This document shows, piece after piece, positions 19,399 through 29,039 of a DNA stretch of 54,818 nucleotides; within the stretch, counting starts at the first letter, position 1; every line of letters starts with the position of its first letter. The notes beneath the pieces were generated by a model. It was not told where the DNA came from and did not search any database. It saw nothing but the letters and a program-made list of their open reading frames with translations. A program made the translations under genes and the position numbers. The DNA is taken from positions 664,394 to 719,211 of the forward strand of contig BFEA01000396.1 in the NCBI GenBank assembly GCA_003427395.1, in the 5' to 3' direction. This DNA is from Chara braunii. Its lineage: Eukaryota; Streptophyta; Charophyceae; Charales; Characeae.

Positions 19399-19652
19399 GT
19401 CCAGATTTGACAGGTAATTGAATTGGTTGGGCTTAAAGAATTAGCCTTTTTTTTCCAAACAAAAAAAAAAAAACCTTTCTCGGCCTTTTGGCTAAGATCA
19501 AGTGTAGTATCTGTTCTGATCAGTTTAATATCTGATCCTTTAATAATAATAATAATAATCATAGTAATAATTTTAAAAAAAAGAAAAAAAAAGAAAAAAA
19601 AAGAAAAGAAAAAAAAAACAGATACTAATTGAATTACCTGTCAAATCTGGAC
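19399..19652. mobile_element. 254-bp inverted-repeat element containing a U2 fragment
   Basis: The left end GTCCAGATTTGACAGGTAAT (TIR 19399-19424) and the right end 19627-19652 are inverted copies over 26 bp with one mismatch. Between them lie a T-run and A-run, the 5' part of U2 snRNA (19473-19536), an (AAT)n stretch and an A-rich tract. No clear target duplication. AGAACAGATACT, complementary to part of the U2 fragment, occurs just outside on the left (19253-19264), and AACAGATACT inside on the right (19617-19626). Confidence 0.7.
19473..19536 (+). ncRNA. U2 snRNA 5' fragment 1 (truncated)
   Basis: The first ~64 nt of U2 are present: CTTTCTCGGCCTTTTGGCTA, then AGATCAAGTGTAGTATCTGT with the branch-point-pairing GTAGTA, then the start of stem IIa up to AATATCTGAT. 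It is preceded by A residues instead of the usual AT of the 5' end. One change (TTCTGATCAG for TTCTTATCAG) lies in the IIa region. Everything after AATATCTGAT is replaced by (AAT)n, so the Sm site and stem-loops III/IV are missing. It cannot form a stable snRNP and is a U2 pseudogene fragment. Confidence 0.9.
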
Positions 19653-19758
19653 GGCACGGCGCCGGGTGATGGCTGCGGTCACAGCAGGCAAGTTCCAATC
19701 GCGAACAAGAAGAAGAAAAACGAAAGGCCATTGATTGATTGATTGATACTCAGGGATT

Positions 19759-19915
19759 GATCCCACTGGCAAAGAGGATTGGAAGAAATATTATCTGAAT
19801 GTGGACGTGTTTGTCGACAGGTGCGAAAAATTGTGATTGGTCTACTTTTCTGCCCATCTGCGTGGAACACGTCCCGATTCAGACATTTCTCCCAATGCTC
19901 TTTGCCAGTGGGATC
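19759..19915. mobile_element. Hairpin element, copy 1 (157 bp)
   Basis: GATCCCACTGGCAAAGAG (19759-19776) is exactly inverted at 19898-19915. Inner blocks also pair imperfectly (CTGAATGTGGACGTG vs CACGTCCCGATTCAG). A related hairpin follows at 19985-20147. Confidence 0.8.
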
Positions 19916-19984
19916 TGGCCCTCAGCCGTCCAGAGCACACAATGTCATACGCAGAGGGTGCCCATGTGATAATTCCCGGGAAGC

Positions 19985-20147
19985 AGTGCCACTGGAAGAG
20001 GATTGGATTCAACGTCTGAATCTGGACGTGCTTATGCAGAACGAGGCAGAAAATCGGGACTGGTCTGCTTTTCTGCAAGTCTATATAAAACACGTCCAGA
20101 TTCTGCCGGTTCATCCTAGGCTATCCTCTTTGCTAGTGGGATTGCAC
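19985..20147. mobile_element. Hairpin element, copy 2 (diverged)
   Basis: Same layout as copy 1: AGTGCCACTGGAAGAGGATT on the left and TATCCTCTTTGCTAGTGGGA on the right, with CTGAATCTGGACGTGC and CACGTCCAGATTCTG pairing inside. The common centre contains GACTGGTCTGCTTTTCTGCA. No coding capacity. Confidence 0.75.
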
Positions 20148-20201
20148 CCAGGAGGTTCGGAGCTGACGAATTGTTTGTTAGCCGTTACGAACTCGTTATG
20201 C

Positions 20202-20289
20202 CACGTGGGCTTGATCACATGAACACGTGCAGTTCTGCCACGTGGGCTTGATCACGTGACCTCTAGATGGGTCCGCAGGTTCCCACGTG
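20202..20289. promoter_or_regulatory. Cluster of five CACGTG (G-box) palindromes
   Basis: CACGTG occurs at 20202, 20224, 20239, 20253 and 20284. Two lie in a duplicated GCCACGTGGGCTTGATCAC block (about 37-bp spacing). CACGTGG is the plant G-box core bound by bHLH and bZIP factors. No gene start is recognised next to it, so a regulatory role is only possible. Confidence 0.45.
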
Positions 20290-21064
20290 GGCGGAAACAT
20301 CCGGATCGCTCTAGAAACCGTCTTGGCCCGAATAGAACGCACGGTATCATAGCTGTATTTGGAGCTATTGTCCGGCTAAATACACGGGCAAACACTGACA
20401 GTGATAATCCACCTTAACCCCGGTTGTGGTTAACCATCAATCAATGACTGCCCAACAACTGATACCCTGAGCTGGGCACCAACCACTGACCTCAAGGTCC
20501 CTGTGATGAACATTAACGCAGATTTATCACTCACCCACACCAGATGGAAAATTCTACAGACTGTGGGTTCACACCCCATCACAAGCCAGCAAAACACCCA
20601 TGAAATAAAGAAAGGTCTGGTATATATATAAATATATTATATGAGTCGGTGAGGTGAATTGAAAATATTTGAGATATGAGGAAAGAGAGAAAAAAAAAAA
20701 AATCCAACGAAAGGCTTATACGGGGGACCCCTGCAAACATAGCTAGCTTTGTTGTCTCCCTCCAGCCAACAGAGGGGATGCATGTTGCCCCCGCCTCCAC
20801 CAGGGCGGTCAAGGATGTGGTGGGGCCACCGGTGGGGGTCCGGCTATCGCAACGACTGAGCATTTTGCCAGTAGCTGCGCCTCCCTTTTCATTGTCCCCA
20901 CCCCCAACAGAATAACAGCAGTGTCTAAGGCCAAAACTCTCCCACACACCACAGGCAACCCACTCACACTCGCACTCACACCCGTGTTGGGCAAGGACCT
21001 TAATAATACCGATCAGAGGTGTCAAGCCGACTATCACTGCTGGTTGGCACTTAGTGCACCGCAG
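20290..21064. other. Unassigned sequence with SINE-like body
   Basis: Includes GTGGGTTCACACCCC (20564-20578), which resembles a pol III B-box without a partner A-box, a GGGGACCCCTGCAAACATAG unit at 20724 and, from about 20880, possibly the body of the minus-strand tRNA-derived SINE at 21065. Confidence 0.4.
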
Positions 21065-21135
21065 GCGGTTATGGGGCATGAACCCACAACCTCCTGAATG
21101 CCACTAGCATGCCTACCCAACTGACCTATAAGCCT
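21065..21135 (-). repeat. tRNA-derived SINE head
   Basis: On the minus strand TAGGTCAGTTGGGTA (21128-21114) is an A-box and GGGTTCATGCCCC (21085-21073) a B-box, spaced as in tRNA genes. The anticodon arm is not convincing and the acceptor ends do not pair, so this is a pol III SINE promoter and not a tRNA. The minus-strand body seems to run toward 20880. Confidence 0.6.
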
Positions 21136-21441
21136 CGGGAGAAGTGGTAGGTAGTGAAGGTGAATTGAAAGAATTTGGAAGATGATGAATGAAAGATCAG
21201 AGAAGAATAAAATGGGTAGAAATTAAAAAAAAAAAAAAAAAAAAGAAGAAGCTCCGACGAAACAGTCTGTCACAGCCCCTCGTTTGTTGTCCTCTTCTCC
21301 CACTCTGCCGAGTCTGTGCCAACAGTTTACCGCGCAGTTGTGTTTGACGATATGTATACACCACCAACAAACAGGCTGCAGCGGGCCTCTATCTGCGCTG
21401 GCCTACAGCCAGGGCCTATCAGGCTATTTGCCTGTTCTGCT
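21136..21441. other. Unassigned sequence
   Basis: A-run at 21225-21244. Otherwise nothing recognised. Confidence 0.4.
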
Positions 21442-21895
21442 GGGATAATTGGTAGAAAGAGCCCATGCCAAAACCTTTTCGGTTTTGGCCGCCCAAAGTT
21501 CGGCCGTTTGGTACTACCGGCCCAAACAACGTTCCCCTTGGTGAAAGGTGCCTCCGCGCCGTGGCCACATCTCCTTGGGCCTGTTTTCACCGGTTCAAGA
21601 ATTTGGCGCTGTTTCCGCGCCAGATTCATGAACCGGTAGGGCCCTTCTTTTTCAAAATCGCTTAGTACGTGGGCCTCATTCGACACTTTGACGTTACCAC
21701 GCCCGGCCTCTTTTACATGAAAATGAATCTGGTGCTGTTTATGCGCCAGATTCATGATCCGGTAGGGCCATGGAGCGACGCGTGGGCCTGTAGTACCCCA
21801 CATACGAGTCATTGGCCCTGTAGTACCAAACGGCTAAACTTTGGGCGGCCAAAACCGAAAAGGTTTTGGCATGGGCGCCTTCCACCGATTATCCC
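21442..21895. mobile_element. Foldback MITE family 1, copy 3 (most complete)
   Basis: Near-perfect terminal inverted repeats of about 85 bp (21442-21527 and 21811-21895), starting GGGATAATTGGTAGAAAG and running through CCAAAACCTTTTCGGTTTTG and GCCGTTTGGTACTACC. Two inner hairpins: ACCGGTTCA...TGAACCGGT (21589-21637) and ATGAATCTGGTGC...GCGCCAGATTCAT (21723-21755). Folded, it gives a long stem with two side hairpins. Non-coding, no certain target duplication. Confidence 0.88.
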
Positions 21896-22792
21896 TGTTC
21901 GGCCTGTGGGACCAGGCCGCCAGGCCGTGGCCTGATCCCACAGGCCGTGTGCTGTTCCACTCCACTCCAGTCCTGCCCGGTACAACTGTCGGTACCAGGC
22001 CAGTCCATTCCAGCCCAGTCAGTCCGCTGGGGGTAAACCCCAGCTGTTGTCTGTTTTCAGTCATTCTTCATTCAGCACATTTTGGGGTATGTGCGTATTG
22101 AGTCTGTGCCGGAGCTGCCCTGTCCCTTCCCGCTCCATCTCCATCTCCTCCTCCCTCAACCCTCCGTCTTCATCTTGACGGACCGCCATCCCGGCGGGTC
22201 CATCACACAGGGAATCCCCCCCTCTTCATGCCAGCAAGAGTCGCCAGGAAAACACAAGGGACGGAACAGGACTACCATCTTACCCCGAGTCTTTTTTTTT
22301 TCTTCAAAGGTTGTGCAGGCTGAGGTATAGGCTGGCCCTAGCCCAGGGGCCAGTGCTGTAATCGCACTCCCAGAACACACCCAGGAAAGAGGGGGGGCAT
22401 TCCAAGACGGGAGACTTCCAACGGTACCCAGTCGCTCAGCGGGGTAAGAGTTAAGGTAAGGTTGTGCTCCATGTGGGATTATGGAGGTTTAACCCGTAGC
22501 CTTTACATCTGGGGTGTTTATGGCTTATGGCATCGTATCATTGGGTGTGGTGACGGGCGGGGAGGATGAGAGATCTTGACCCGCAGGGGGATAGAAGCAG
22601 GGGTCAAGTTCGGGGGATTGACCAACTCGCAGAGCAGTGTTCCAGGCAAGTGAGATCGGTGCAGTGATTACTAGAAGAGGGTCAAGTCCTGGGGGAGATA
22701 GGTGAGGAGATGGAGTACGAGAGGGTTGGTCAGCTTGGAGGTCTTGGCAGAGAACAAAACCCCTCTTGTCCATCCATTTTTGTAAGCTAGGT
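21896..22792. other. Unassigned sequence left of unit C
   Basis: A GACGGACCGCCATCCCGGCG hairpin lies at about 22178-22200. Minus-strand frames at 22525-22790 are protein-like (Pro/Leu-rich, e.g. KWMDKRGFVLCQDLQADQ) but without a recognised family. They are cut by the insertion of unit C at 22793, so they could be a broken older element. Confidence 0.3.
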
Positions 22793-23549
22793 TGTGACGA
22801 GCTATCTTCTGTAACCGCGCGACTTCCTGCGCGAGGCTGCTGTGGAGAAACAGGAGGTCCTTGATGGGTGACGGGCGCAAGCGGAATCACTGGGGCAAGT
22901 TGCCTGGATGCCCTTGCTTCTTTTTCGTTTTCGTTGGAGTTCGTCGGGCCGGTGCTGGAAAAGTCCCGCGCCGACGATTAAGTGGTCGCGCCCTAGCGAG
23001 CGCGAGAAATAACGGTTGCCATAGCTTCCTTCTTGTTATGCTATGCGCACTAGGAATTTTGGCGCGATTAGCGCACGGGTATTTCCGTTTTTTGAAATTC
23101 GAACTAACGTCGAGCCCTCGCGGGTTCTTGGAATTGTTTTTTTTTCGGAATTTTCTCTTGCAATTAGGATTTAGACTAGGAATTTAGGCACCTTGTACTT
23201 TGGCGGCACGGTGCTTCTTGCTCGCACACACCGTGCTCCGACAGGGTTTGGGCTCTTATTCCGTCCGCGCCTTAATCCTGTCTGTAACTGTAGTTTTTGG
23301 CGGGTTCAATCGCAACTGTAATCTGCTTGTTCTTGATGGCTTTCGTATTTCCTTCTTTTTTCGCCTCGTCTTCGCGTGCGCACTCTTCCTCTGTTCTAAG
23401 TGGTTCCCACGGCTGCATGCCCAGATCGATGCGCGGAGAGTGACTTCGTCCCCCGCGCCGCGGCCTGGACATGCAGACGTAGGCACTCCCTCTTTTCTCT
23501 TTCTCATCACTTGGTGCTAATCCTGTATCCGTCGCGCAAACATCCATGC

Positions 23550-23556
23550 TATAAAT
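23550..23556 (+). promoter_or_regulatory. TATA box of unit C
   Basis: TATAAAT followed by TTCGCAAG, at the position equivalent to TATAAAA+CCCGCAAG in unit B and TATAACA in unit A. Confidence 0.5.
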
Positions 23557-24639
23557 TTCGCAAGCGTGATTAGTTCTCTCTAAGAACCTCGAGGTTAGCG
23601 CGATCAGTGAGGATCGGCTAACGAGCAAGTTTTGGAAGGTGAGTGAGCATGAGAGTTGGGAGATCCGACGAGCTGGTGCTCAGTGAGCGGGGTTGACGCA
23701 TGGTCGCGACGGACTGCGGCACGTGGGCGAACCTGGCTTGCACACTCTGGCCAAGTGCGGTGACGACTCTGTGTGGCTTTGGATATGCGGGGCGAGGACT
23801 GCCCGCATTGAGAGAAGAAAAAAAGAGTGCGAGAGCGAGGCGGGGATATGGTGGAACAACGTCTTATTCTCCCAACCTTCTATGTAAAATTTTGATTCCA
23901 ACGTTGGTCAATTTTTGTTGTTGCACCTTCGGATTTCTTGTATAAATCATCTCGGACTACTATCTGCTCTAGGTGTATGTATGCATGAGGATGAATGAAC
24001 GCGCGTCCCTTTTCCTTTTTGATTGTCTCTAGTCTCCAATTTTCTGTCCAACCAATTGTTTTCTTTTTTTTTGAGTCGCACATGATTGCGAGGATCCCAG
24101 GGTGCGTTGGTTTCTGGATGCTCAAAACTAACTCTGCCCTCTTTTTGGTTTGAATGCAATGATTGATTCTGTTTGAGATTTGGATAACAGTTGCACGGAA
24201 GGTCTGCAAGCATATAGGACAAACCGATGCGCCGGTAAATCATCAGCCACCCACTCACCCGCGGTTTTTTATCCGATCGACCGGCTCATGCTCACGCATG
24301 CATAAGGCAGCCACCCCGGAGGTGACCTGCAGCCTACGCACGCGCGTGCAAGAACCAACCCGATCCCACTCGTCGAAGATTCTTGCACTAAACTCCGCTA
24401 AATAGGATATGGCGATCGAAACCCCCTTTTGGATTACTGATCGTGAGAGCCTAAGAGATCCGGAATACCGAGTGTATCGGGAAAAGGAACAAGTTAGGCG
24501 GCAACAAGCCAGACGGCAACGAAACTCACAAAATCTTAAATAACCCTGCCGAACTGGAAACGAGCAACTGTGCAGAGGCGATTTCCAGTTAGCCATAAAT
24601 CGAGACTCGCGGATCCCGGATTATCCCGACAGCTGAAGC

Positions 24640-24810
24640 CAGCATTACCTTCTAACCCCAAGCTTCGTGACCATCACCACTAGTTTCCCTCCCTATTACG
24701 TCATCCTCCCATACCACCAACTACTTGTCGTCCCCTGGGAGTCCATAGCCCGGTTCTGGCCCCGACCGCCGTGCTCAGAGTGTCAGCAGCGCGATGAGTA
24801 CCGCCCGACG
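24640..24810 (+). pseudogene. Unknown LTR-borne ORF, copy C (fragment)
   Basis: The frame reads SFVTITTSFPPYYVILPYHQ, then LLVVPWESIARFWPRPPCSE, matching GFVII(D/E)THFPPYS(I/V)LLPF...PHWPRTLCTE of copies A and B. Nucleotides differ at most third positions while residues are the same or similar (Y/F, L/I, V/I), which argues for past protein-level selection. There is no ATG, an in-frame stop just upstream, and the part before SFV is shortened. Downstream the frame stays open to 25077 but similarity is lost. Confidence 0.55.
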
Positions 24811-25204
24811 GGGATCACTCGACGAACGCGTCCTGAAACGGAACAGCGAGAGCACAGCTCATCCTCCTCAGCTTCAGAGACTTGTGTCGGCCGACAGCGG
24901 TATGAGCATTCCCACGGGGACACCTGCGGCGTCCCACCTGAGCACCATACGTGGATCAGGCTGCGAAATCGGCCATCACCACAACTCTGTGCCGAAAGCG
25001 ACACTTGCGCTTCTATCCCCGGAACTTCACACAGGAGATTCCAGTTCCGACCTGGAACTCCACCCCCACTTTCCTAAAATCCTTGGCACACCCCTTTTTG
25101 CACTTCCAGGCAGACTAACACTCCGAATGCAGGAAGTCGCGTTGGGCGTGAGGTTGGGCGTCACAAGGCCAGGGCTAGAAGTTGCACGCATTTAATTTTT
25201 CAGC

Positions 25205-25680
25205 GTCAGATACTCCAAGTCGATCCAAACCCGGCCTCAGGGTCCCTTAAGAGTGCTAAGACACTCCGCACAGACTACAACCGACTGTTTGGCAATCGTC
25301 GAAGGTGGTCGGTGCTGCAAACAACCACTCCCTTTGTCGAACAACACATGATGCTTTTCGCCAATCCCAACTGGAATTGCAGATCTTTCACTCGGACGTG
25401 GATCTCCTAGTGGAGTGCGAAACTCTGCTCGCAAAGGTTAATGTCCAATAGATACAGGCCCTCCATTCAGTCGCGGTTCACAAGTAAGACCATGTACCGC
25501 TTGCAAATCATACCCCAAGGCAATCGGAATCTGCACCTGCTTGGAGAGCATCAAATGTTATTCCAAGTTGATCCAAACCCAGCCGCATTAATCCCCTAAG
25601 AGTGCTTAGGCACTCCGTACGGACTACAGACGACCGTTGGGCACTCGTCAATATTCGTCGGTCACCAAGGGTGGAATGTC
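25205..25680. repeat. Direct repeat, period ~349 bp
   Basis: CCAAGTCGATCCAAACCCGG at 25214 recurs as CCAAGTTGATCCAAACCCAG at 25563. Both are followed by AAGAGTGCTAAG/CACTCCG(C/T)AC and a GGACTACA...CGTCGGT block. About 110 bp are shared per copy. Confidence 0.8.
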
Positions 25681-25889
25681 TATCTTCAACAAGTGCAAGT
25701 CGTGTTGTCGCCTACCTTGCTAAGGTTAGGCTACCGCCTAACTTGTTCTATTGAACAACATCTTGATTTTCTCGACAGGATGTCACTCACTTGAGGTTCA
25801 GCGGTACTATGAGTTCAATAAGACGGGAATTAGCATCACATCAATGACGTCAAAAATTCGAATGACATGAGATTTGTCGTTTTTTCCTA

Positions 25890-27055
25890 ACCCTAAATTT
25901 TCGCAAACGGATCAAAAACTTTATCTTCATCATGTCTCATCATGTTTCATTTCTAGTTTGCAATTATCTTCCCGATACCGGCACGCCGGTCGTTCATGCA
26001 TTTATTGTCGTTGGGCTTGTAAATGCGTCTCGGCCGCTTAACTTGTCCAAGCGATGACACCAACCCTGCTTGTTGAAGTGAGGTTTTCGCCTCACTTCTT
26101 CAGGTGAGGCTGGTGCGAGCTACTTACCTTGAGTTGACCGCATGTTACTTCGCCATTCAAAATAGTACTTGTGAGACTTGTTCTGTTAAGGCTAACTTGT
26201 AATCTTGTCAGCGACTTGAAGCACCGGTCCCCGTCGCATCATCATGTCCCCCTACCGCATGACTTCAACGGTAAGAGGGTACGCCAACCTCTTTACGGGA
26301 AACTGCAACCCACCTTAGCGGACCTTAGGATCCGAGGCATCCGCGTCGAAAGGGGACAACTCTGCACATTCAAAAAGTGGGTTCACTTGATGACTTCACC
26401 GAATCTATATATTGGGTTATGAGTAGCTTGTCAATGTGGGGTCATAGTTACTATATCTTCATCATGTTTCATTCACCGTAACGGTTTGAAGCTGTTGTTT
26501 GTCACTCAATTTTTACAAATTGATTAAAAACTATATCTCATCATGTTTCATTTCTGATTTGCAATTATCTTCACGATACTGACACGTTGGTCGTTCATGC
26601 ATTCGTTGTCGTTGGGCTCGTAAACGCGTCTCTGCCGCTTAACTTGTCCAAGCGACAACACAAACCCAGCTTGTTGAAGTGAGGATTTTTGTCTGACTTC
26701 TTCACGTGAGGCTGGTGCGAGCTATTTAGTTTGAGTTGACCGCATGTTACTTCGTCATTCAAGAGTACTAGCGAGGCTTGTTCCGTTGAGGTTAAATTGT
26801 GACTTTGTCGGCGACTTGAAGCACCGGTCCCCGTCCTACCATCATGTCCCCCTACTGCCTAACTTCAACGGTGAGAGGAACACCAGCCTCTTTACAGGAG
26901 GCTGCAACCCATCTTAGCGGACCTTAGGATCCGAGGCATCAGCGTCGAAAAGGGACAACTTTGCATGTTTAAAAGATGGGTTCACTTGATGATTTCACCA
27001 AATCTATATATTGGGTTATGACTAACTTCTCAATATGAGGTCATAGTTACTGTCT
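25890..27055. repeat. 600-bp tandem duplication with hairpin motifs
   Basis: 25890-26460 and 26495-27055 align with a constant offset of 600 (GCACCGGTCCCCGTC at 26221 and 26821; TATATATTGGGTTATGA at 26406 and 27006). About 85-90% identity by eye. Each unit carries small hairpins such as GAAGTGAGG-TTTTCG-CCTCACTTC and GAGGGTACGCCAACCTC. No coding frame is shared by both units. Confidence 0.9.
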
Positions 27056-27434
27056 TCATTTTCGCTAAATCTTGACTTCAACAATGAAGGATGCCAACCT
27101 TTGGCAAGCTATCGAAGTAATGTTATGGGAGAGGTTGATGAAGTTGTTGTCACGTGAGAATGCAGCCAAACAACTAGCTAGTGTCTAACTACTTAATCCT
27201 TCCACGTTCGGATACTCCCCTACCATATTCACAGGAGGGTGCAACCTAAGTTCGTTGAGTCAAGCTACTGCTTGACTCATCAAAGTATGGTTACAATCCA
27301 ACTTCAGGTTATTGGTAAACTTATCAGAGTCAGGCCACAACCCAACTATGGGTATACAATGTCACACTTCATGCGCACAGTCACCTGGGCGAAATAGAGG
27401 GGTGTTAAATTTGTGTTCAAAATAGGACACAAAA
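27056..27434. other. Hairpin-rich unassigned sequence
   Basis: TGAGTCAAGCTACTGCTTGACTCA (24 nt, about 27258-27281) is a strong hairpin. AGGGTGCAACC and CACAACCC motifs recall the hairpins of the 600-bp repeat. No gene. Confidence 0.45.
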
Positions 27435-27600
27435 TAATACCATATTTTAACCAATGTCCTCCCACGTACGTCGTACCGGGGGTCTCCGTACGGCCCGCCT
27501 GTACTACACACGGACGGACGGTCGTACGGGCGTACAGACGGTCTCCGTTGAAACGTGCCAGGGCCCGGTGTGGGGGGGAAGAGGGGGGGGCGTGACCCCC
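27435..27600. repeat. GTACG-rich sequence left of the gap
   Basis: CGTACGTCGTACCGGGG, CCGTACGGCCC and CGTACGGGCGTACAGACGG resemble the subterminal GTACG-type repeats of the hAT-like MITEs at 46.6-48.2 kb and 35.1 kb, and the block at 28850-29020. Possibly one element with the gap in its middle. Confidence 0.45.
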
Positions 27601-27689
27601 AGGGATGGTAGGGGGGTCTCGAGGTTCACGTTAGTATTTTTTTTTTTCTTAAGAATTTTTTTTGTGGTGGAAAAAGGAGACAAAAAAAA

Positions 27690-27770
27690 AGCACAATCGA
27701 ATGAATCTACCGCTAGAACATGGAAATATACATTGCCATACTTGTTTTCGTTTGTGTGTATGTGTGTTCG
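27690..27770 (-). repeat. Core shared with the GGGCCTCGC MITE family
   Basis: GAATGAATCTACCGCTAGAA, then CATGGAAATATACATTGCC, matches the centre of the elements at 53875-53994 and 54298-54424, but the terminal GGGCCTCGC repeats are not found around it. Confidence 0.55.
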
Positions 27771-27797
27771 CAGGGGGGAGGCGACCCCCCTACTGAT

Positions 27798-27800
<3 letters not shown>

Positions 27801-27836
<36 letters not shown>
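27801..27836. repeat. (AATC)n microsatellite, left of gap
   Basis: Nine AATC units just before an A-rich stretch. The same repeat resumes at the right edge of the gap. Confidence 0.95.
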
Positions 27837-27893
27837 TAAAAAAAAATCAAAAAAAAAAAGGTCGCTATCGTTTATGTATGTGTGTGTGTGTGT

Positions 27894-28637
27894 NNNNNNN
27901 NNNNNNNNNNNNNNNNNNNNNNNNNNNNNNNNNNNNNNNNNNNNNNNNNNNNNNNNNNNNNNNNNNNNNNNNNNNNNNNNNNNNNNNNNNNNNNNNNNNN
28001 NNNNNNNNNNNNNNNNNNNNNNNNNNNNNNNNNNNNNNNNNNNNNNNNNNNNNNNNNNNNNNNNNNNNNNNNNNNNNNNNNNNNNNNNNNNNNNNNNNNN
28101 NNNNNNNNNNNNNNNNNNNNNNNNNNNNNNNNNNNNNNNNNNNNNNNNNNNNNNNNNNNNNNNNNNNNNNNNNNNNNNNNNNNNNNNNNNNNNNNNNNNN
28201 NNNNNNNNNNNNNNNNNNNNNNNNNNNNNNNNNNNNNNNNNNNNNNNNNNNNNNNNNNNNNNNNNNNNNNNNNNNNNNNNNNNNNNNNNNNNNNNNNNNN
28301 NNNNNNNNNNNNNNNNNNNNNNNNNNNNNNNNNNNNNNNNNNNNNNNNNNNNNNNNNNNNNNNNNNNNNNNNNNNNNNNNNNNNNNNNNNNNNNNNNNNN
28401 NNNNNNNNNNNNNNNNNNNNNNNNNNNNNNNNNNNNNNNNNNNNNNNNNNNNNNNNNNNNNNNNNNNNNNNNNNNNNNNNNNNNNNNNNNNNNNNNNNNN
28501 NNNNNNNNNNNNNNNNNNNNNNNNNNNNNNNNNNNNNNNNNNNNNNNNNNNNNNNNNNNNNNNNNNNNNNNNNNNNNNNNNNNNNNNNNNNNNNNNNNNN
28601 NNNNNNNNNNNNNNNNNNNNNNNNNNNNNNNNNNNNN
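27894..28637. other. Assembly gap (744 N)
   Basis: Unsequenced. Long open frames that cross it are meaningless. Confidence 1.
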
Positions 28638-28668
<31 letters not shown>

Positions 28669-28787
28669 TAATCGACCAATCAATCAATCAATCAATCAAT
28701 CAAACAAACAATCAATCAATCAATCCACCAATCAATCACACAATCAATCAATCAATCAGTCAACCAATTAATGAATCAATCAATCTT
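28638..28787. repeat. (AATC)n microsatellite, right of gap
   Basis: About 37 imperfect AATC units. As the repeat occurs on both sides, gap size and join depend on mate-pair support. Confidence 0.95.
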
Positions 28788-28849
28788 TTTTTATATATAT
28801 ACATTCGGGATAGAAAATATATATATATATATATATATATTTTAATAGG

Positions 28850-29020
28850 GGGGAGGGTATCCCCTGACATCCAACTCCCCCCCTGACCCATCCACCCCCT
28901 CAACACCCCTCCGGCAGGCCGTGTACGGAGGGTCCAATGTTCGTATGTACAGCCCGTACCGGGGGTTGGGGCCCTTACGTACAGTCGTACGGGAGTACGT
29001 ACAGCCATATACAGTGATTT
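28850..29020. repeat. GTACG-rich subterminal block
   Basis: CCGTGTACGGAGGGTCC, CAGCCCGTACCGGGG and TACGTACAGTCGTACGGGAG echo the MITE ends GACCTCCGTACGTACGGGCT of the 46-48 kb array. Likely the right end of a related element. A (TA)n lies at 28817-28840. Confidence 0.45.
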
Positions 29021-29039
29021 TAATGTATAACATGTTAAA

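Larger units (their letters stand above)
22793..25165 (+). mobile_element. LTR-like unit C (diverged relative of A/B), 2373 bp
   Basis: Begins TGTGACGAGC and ends GGGCGTCACA. The flanking 4-mers are AGGT (22789-22792) and AGGC (25166-25169), an imperfect duplication. Alignable landmarks with A/B are the TATA region with CGCAAG, the GCGACGGACTG...GTGGGCGA block, the FPPY ORF part and the tail CCTAAAATCCTTGGCACACC / CTAACACTCCGAA. Elsewhere the sequence has diverged widely, so this is an older copy or another subfamily. Confidence 0.7.

Noticed and set aside
19473-19536. Functional U2 snRNA gene
   Set aside because: Sm site and 3' stem-loops are missing and no plant USE/TATA arrangement precedes it.
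27454-28886. Very long open frames across the N gap
   Set aside because: They consist of undetermined residues plus AATC-repeat translation (Ile-Asn-Gln-Ser).
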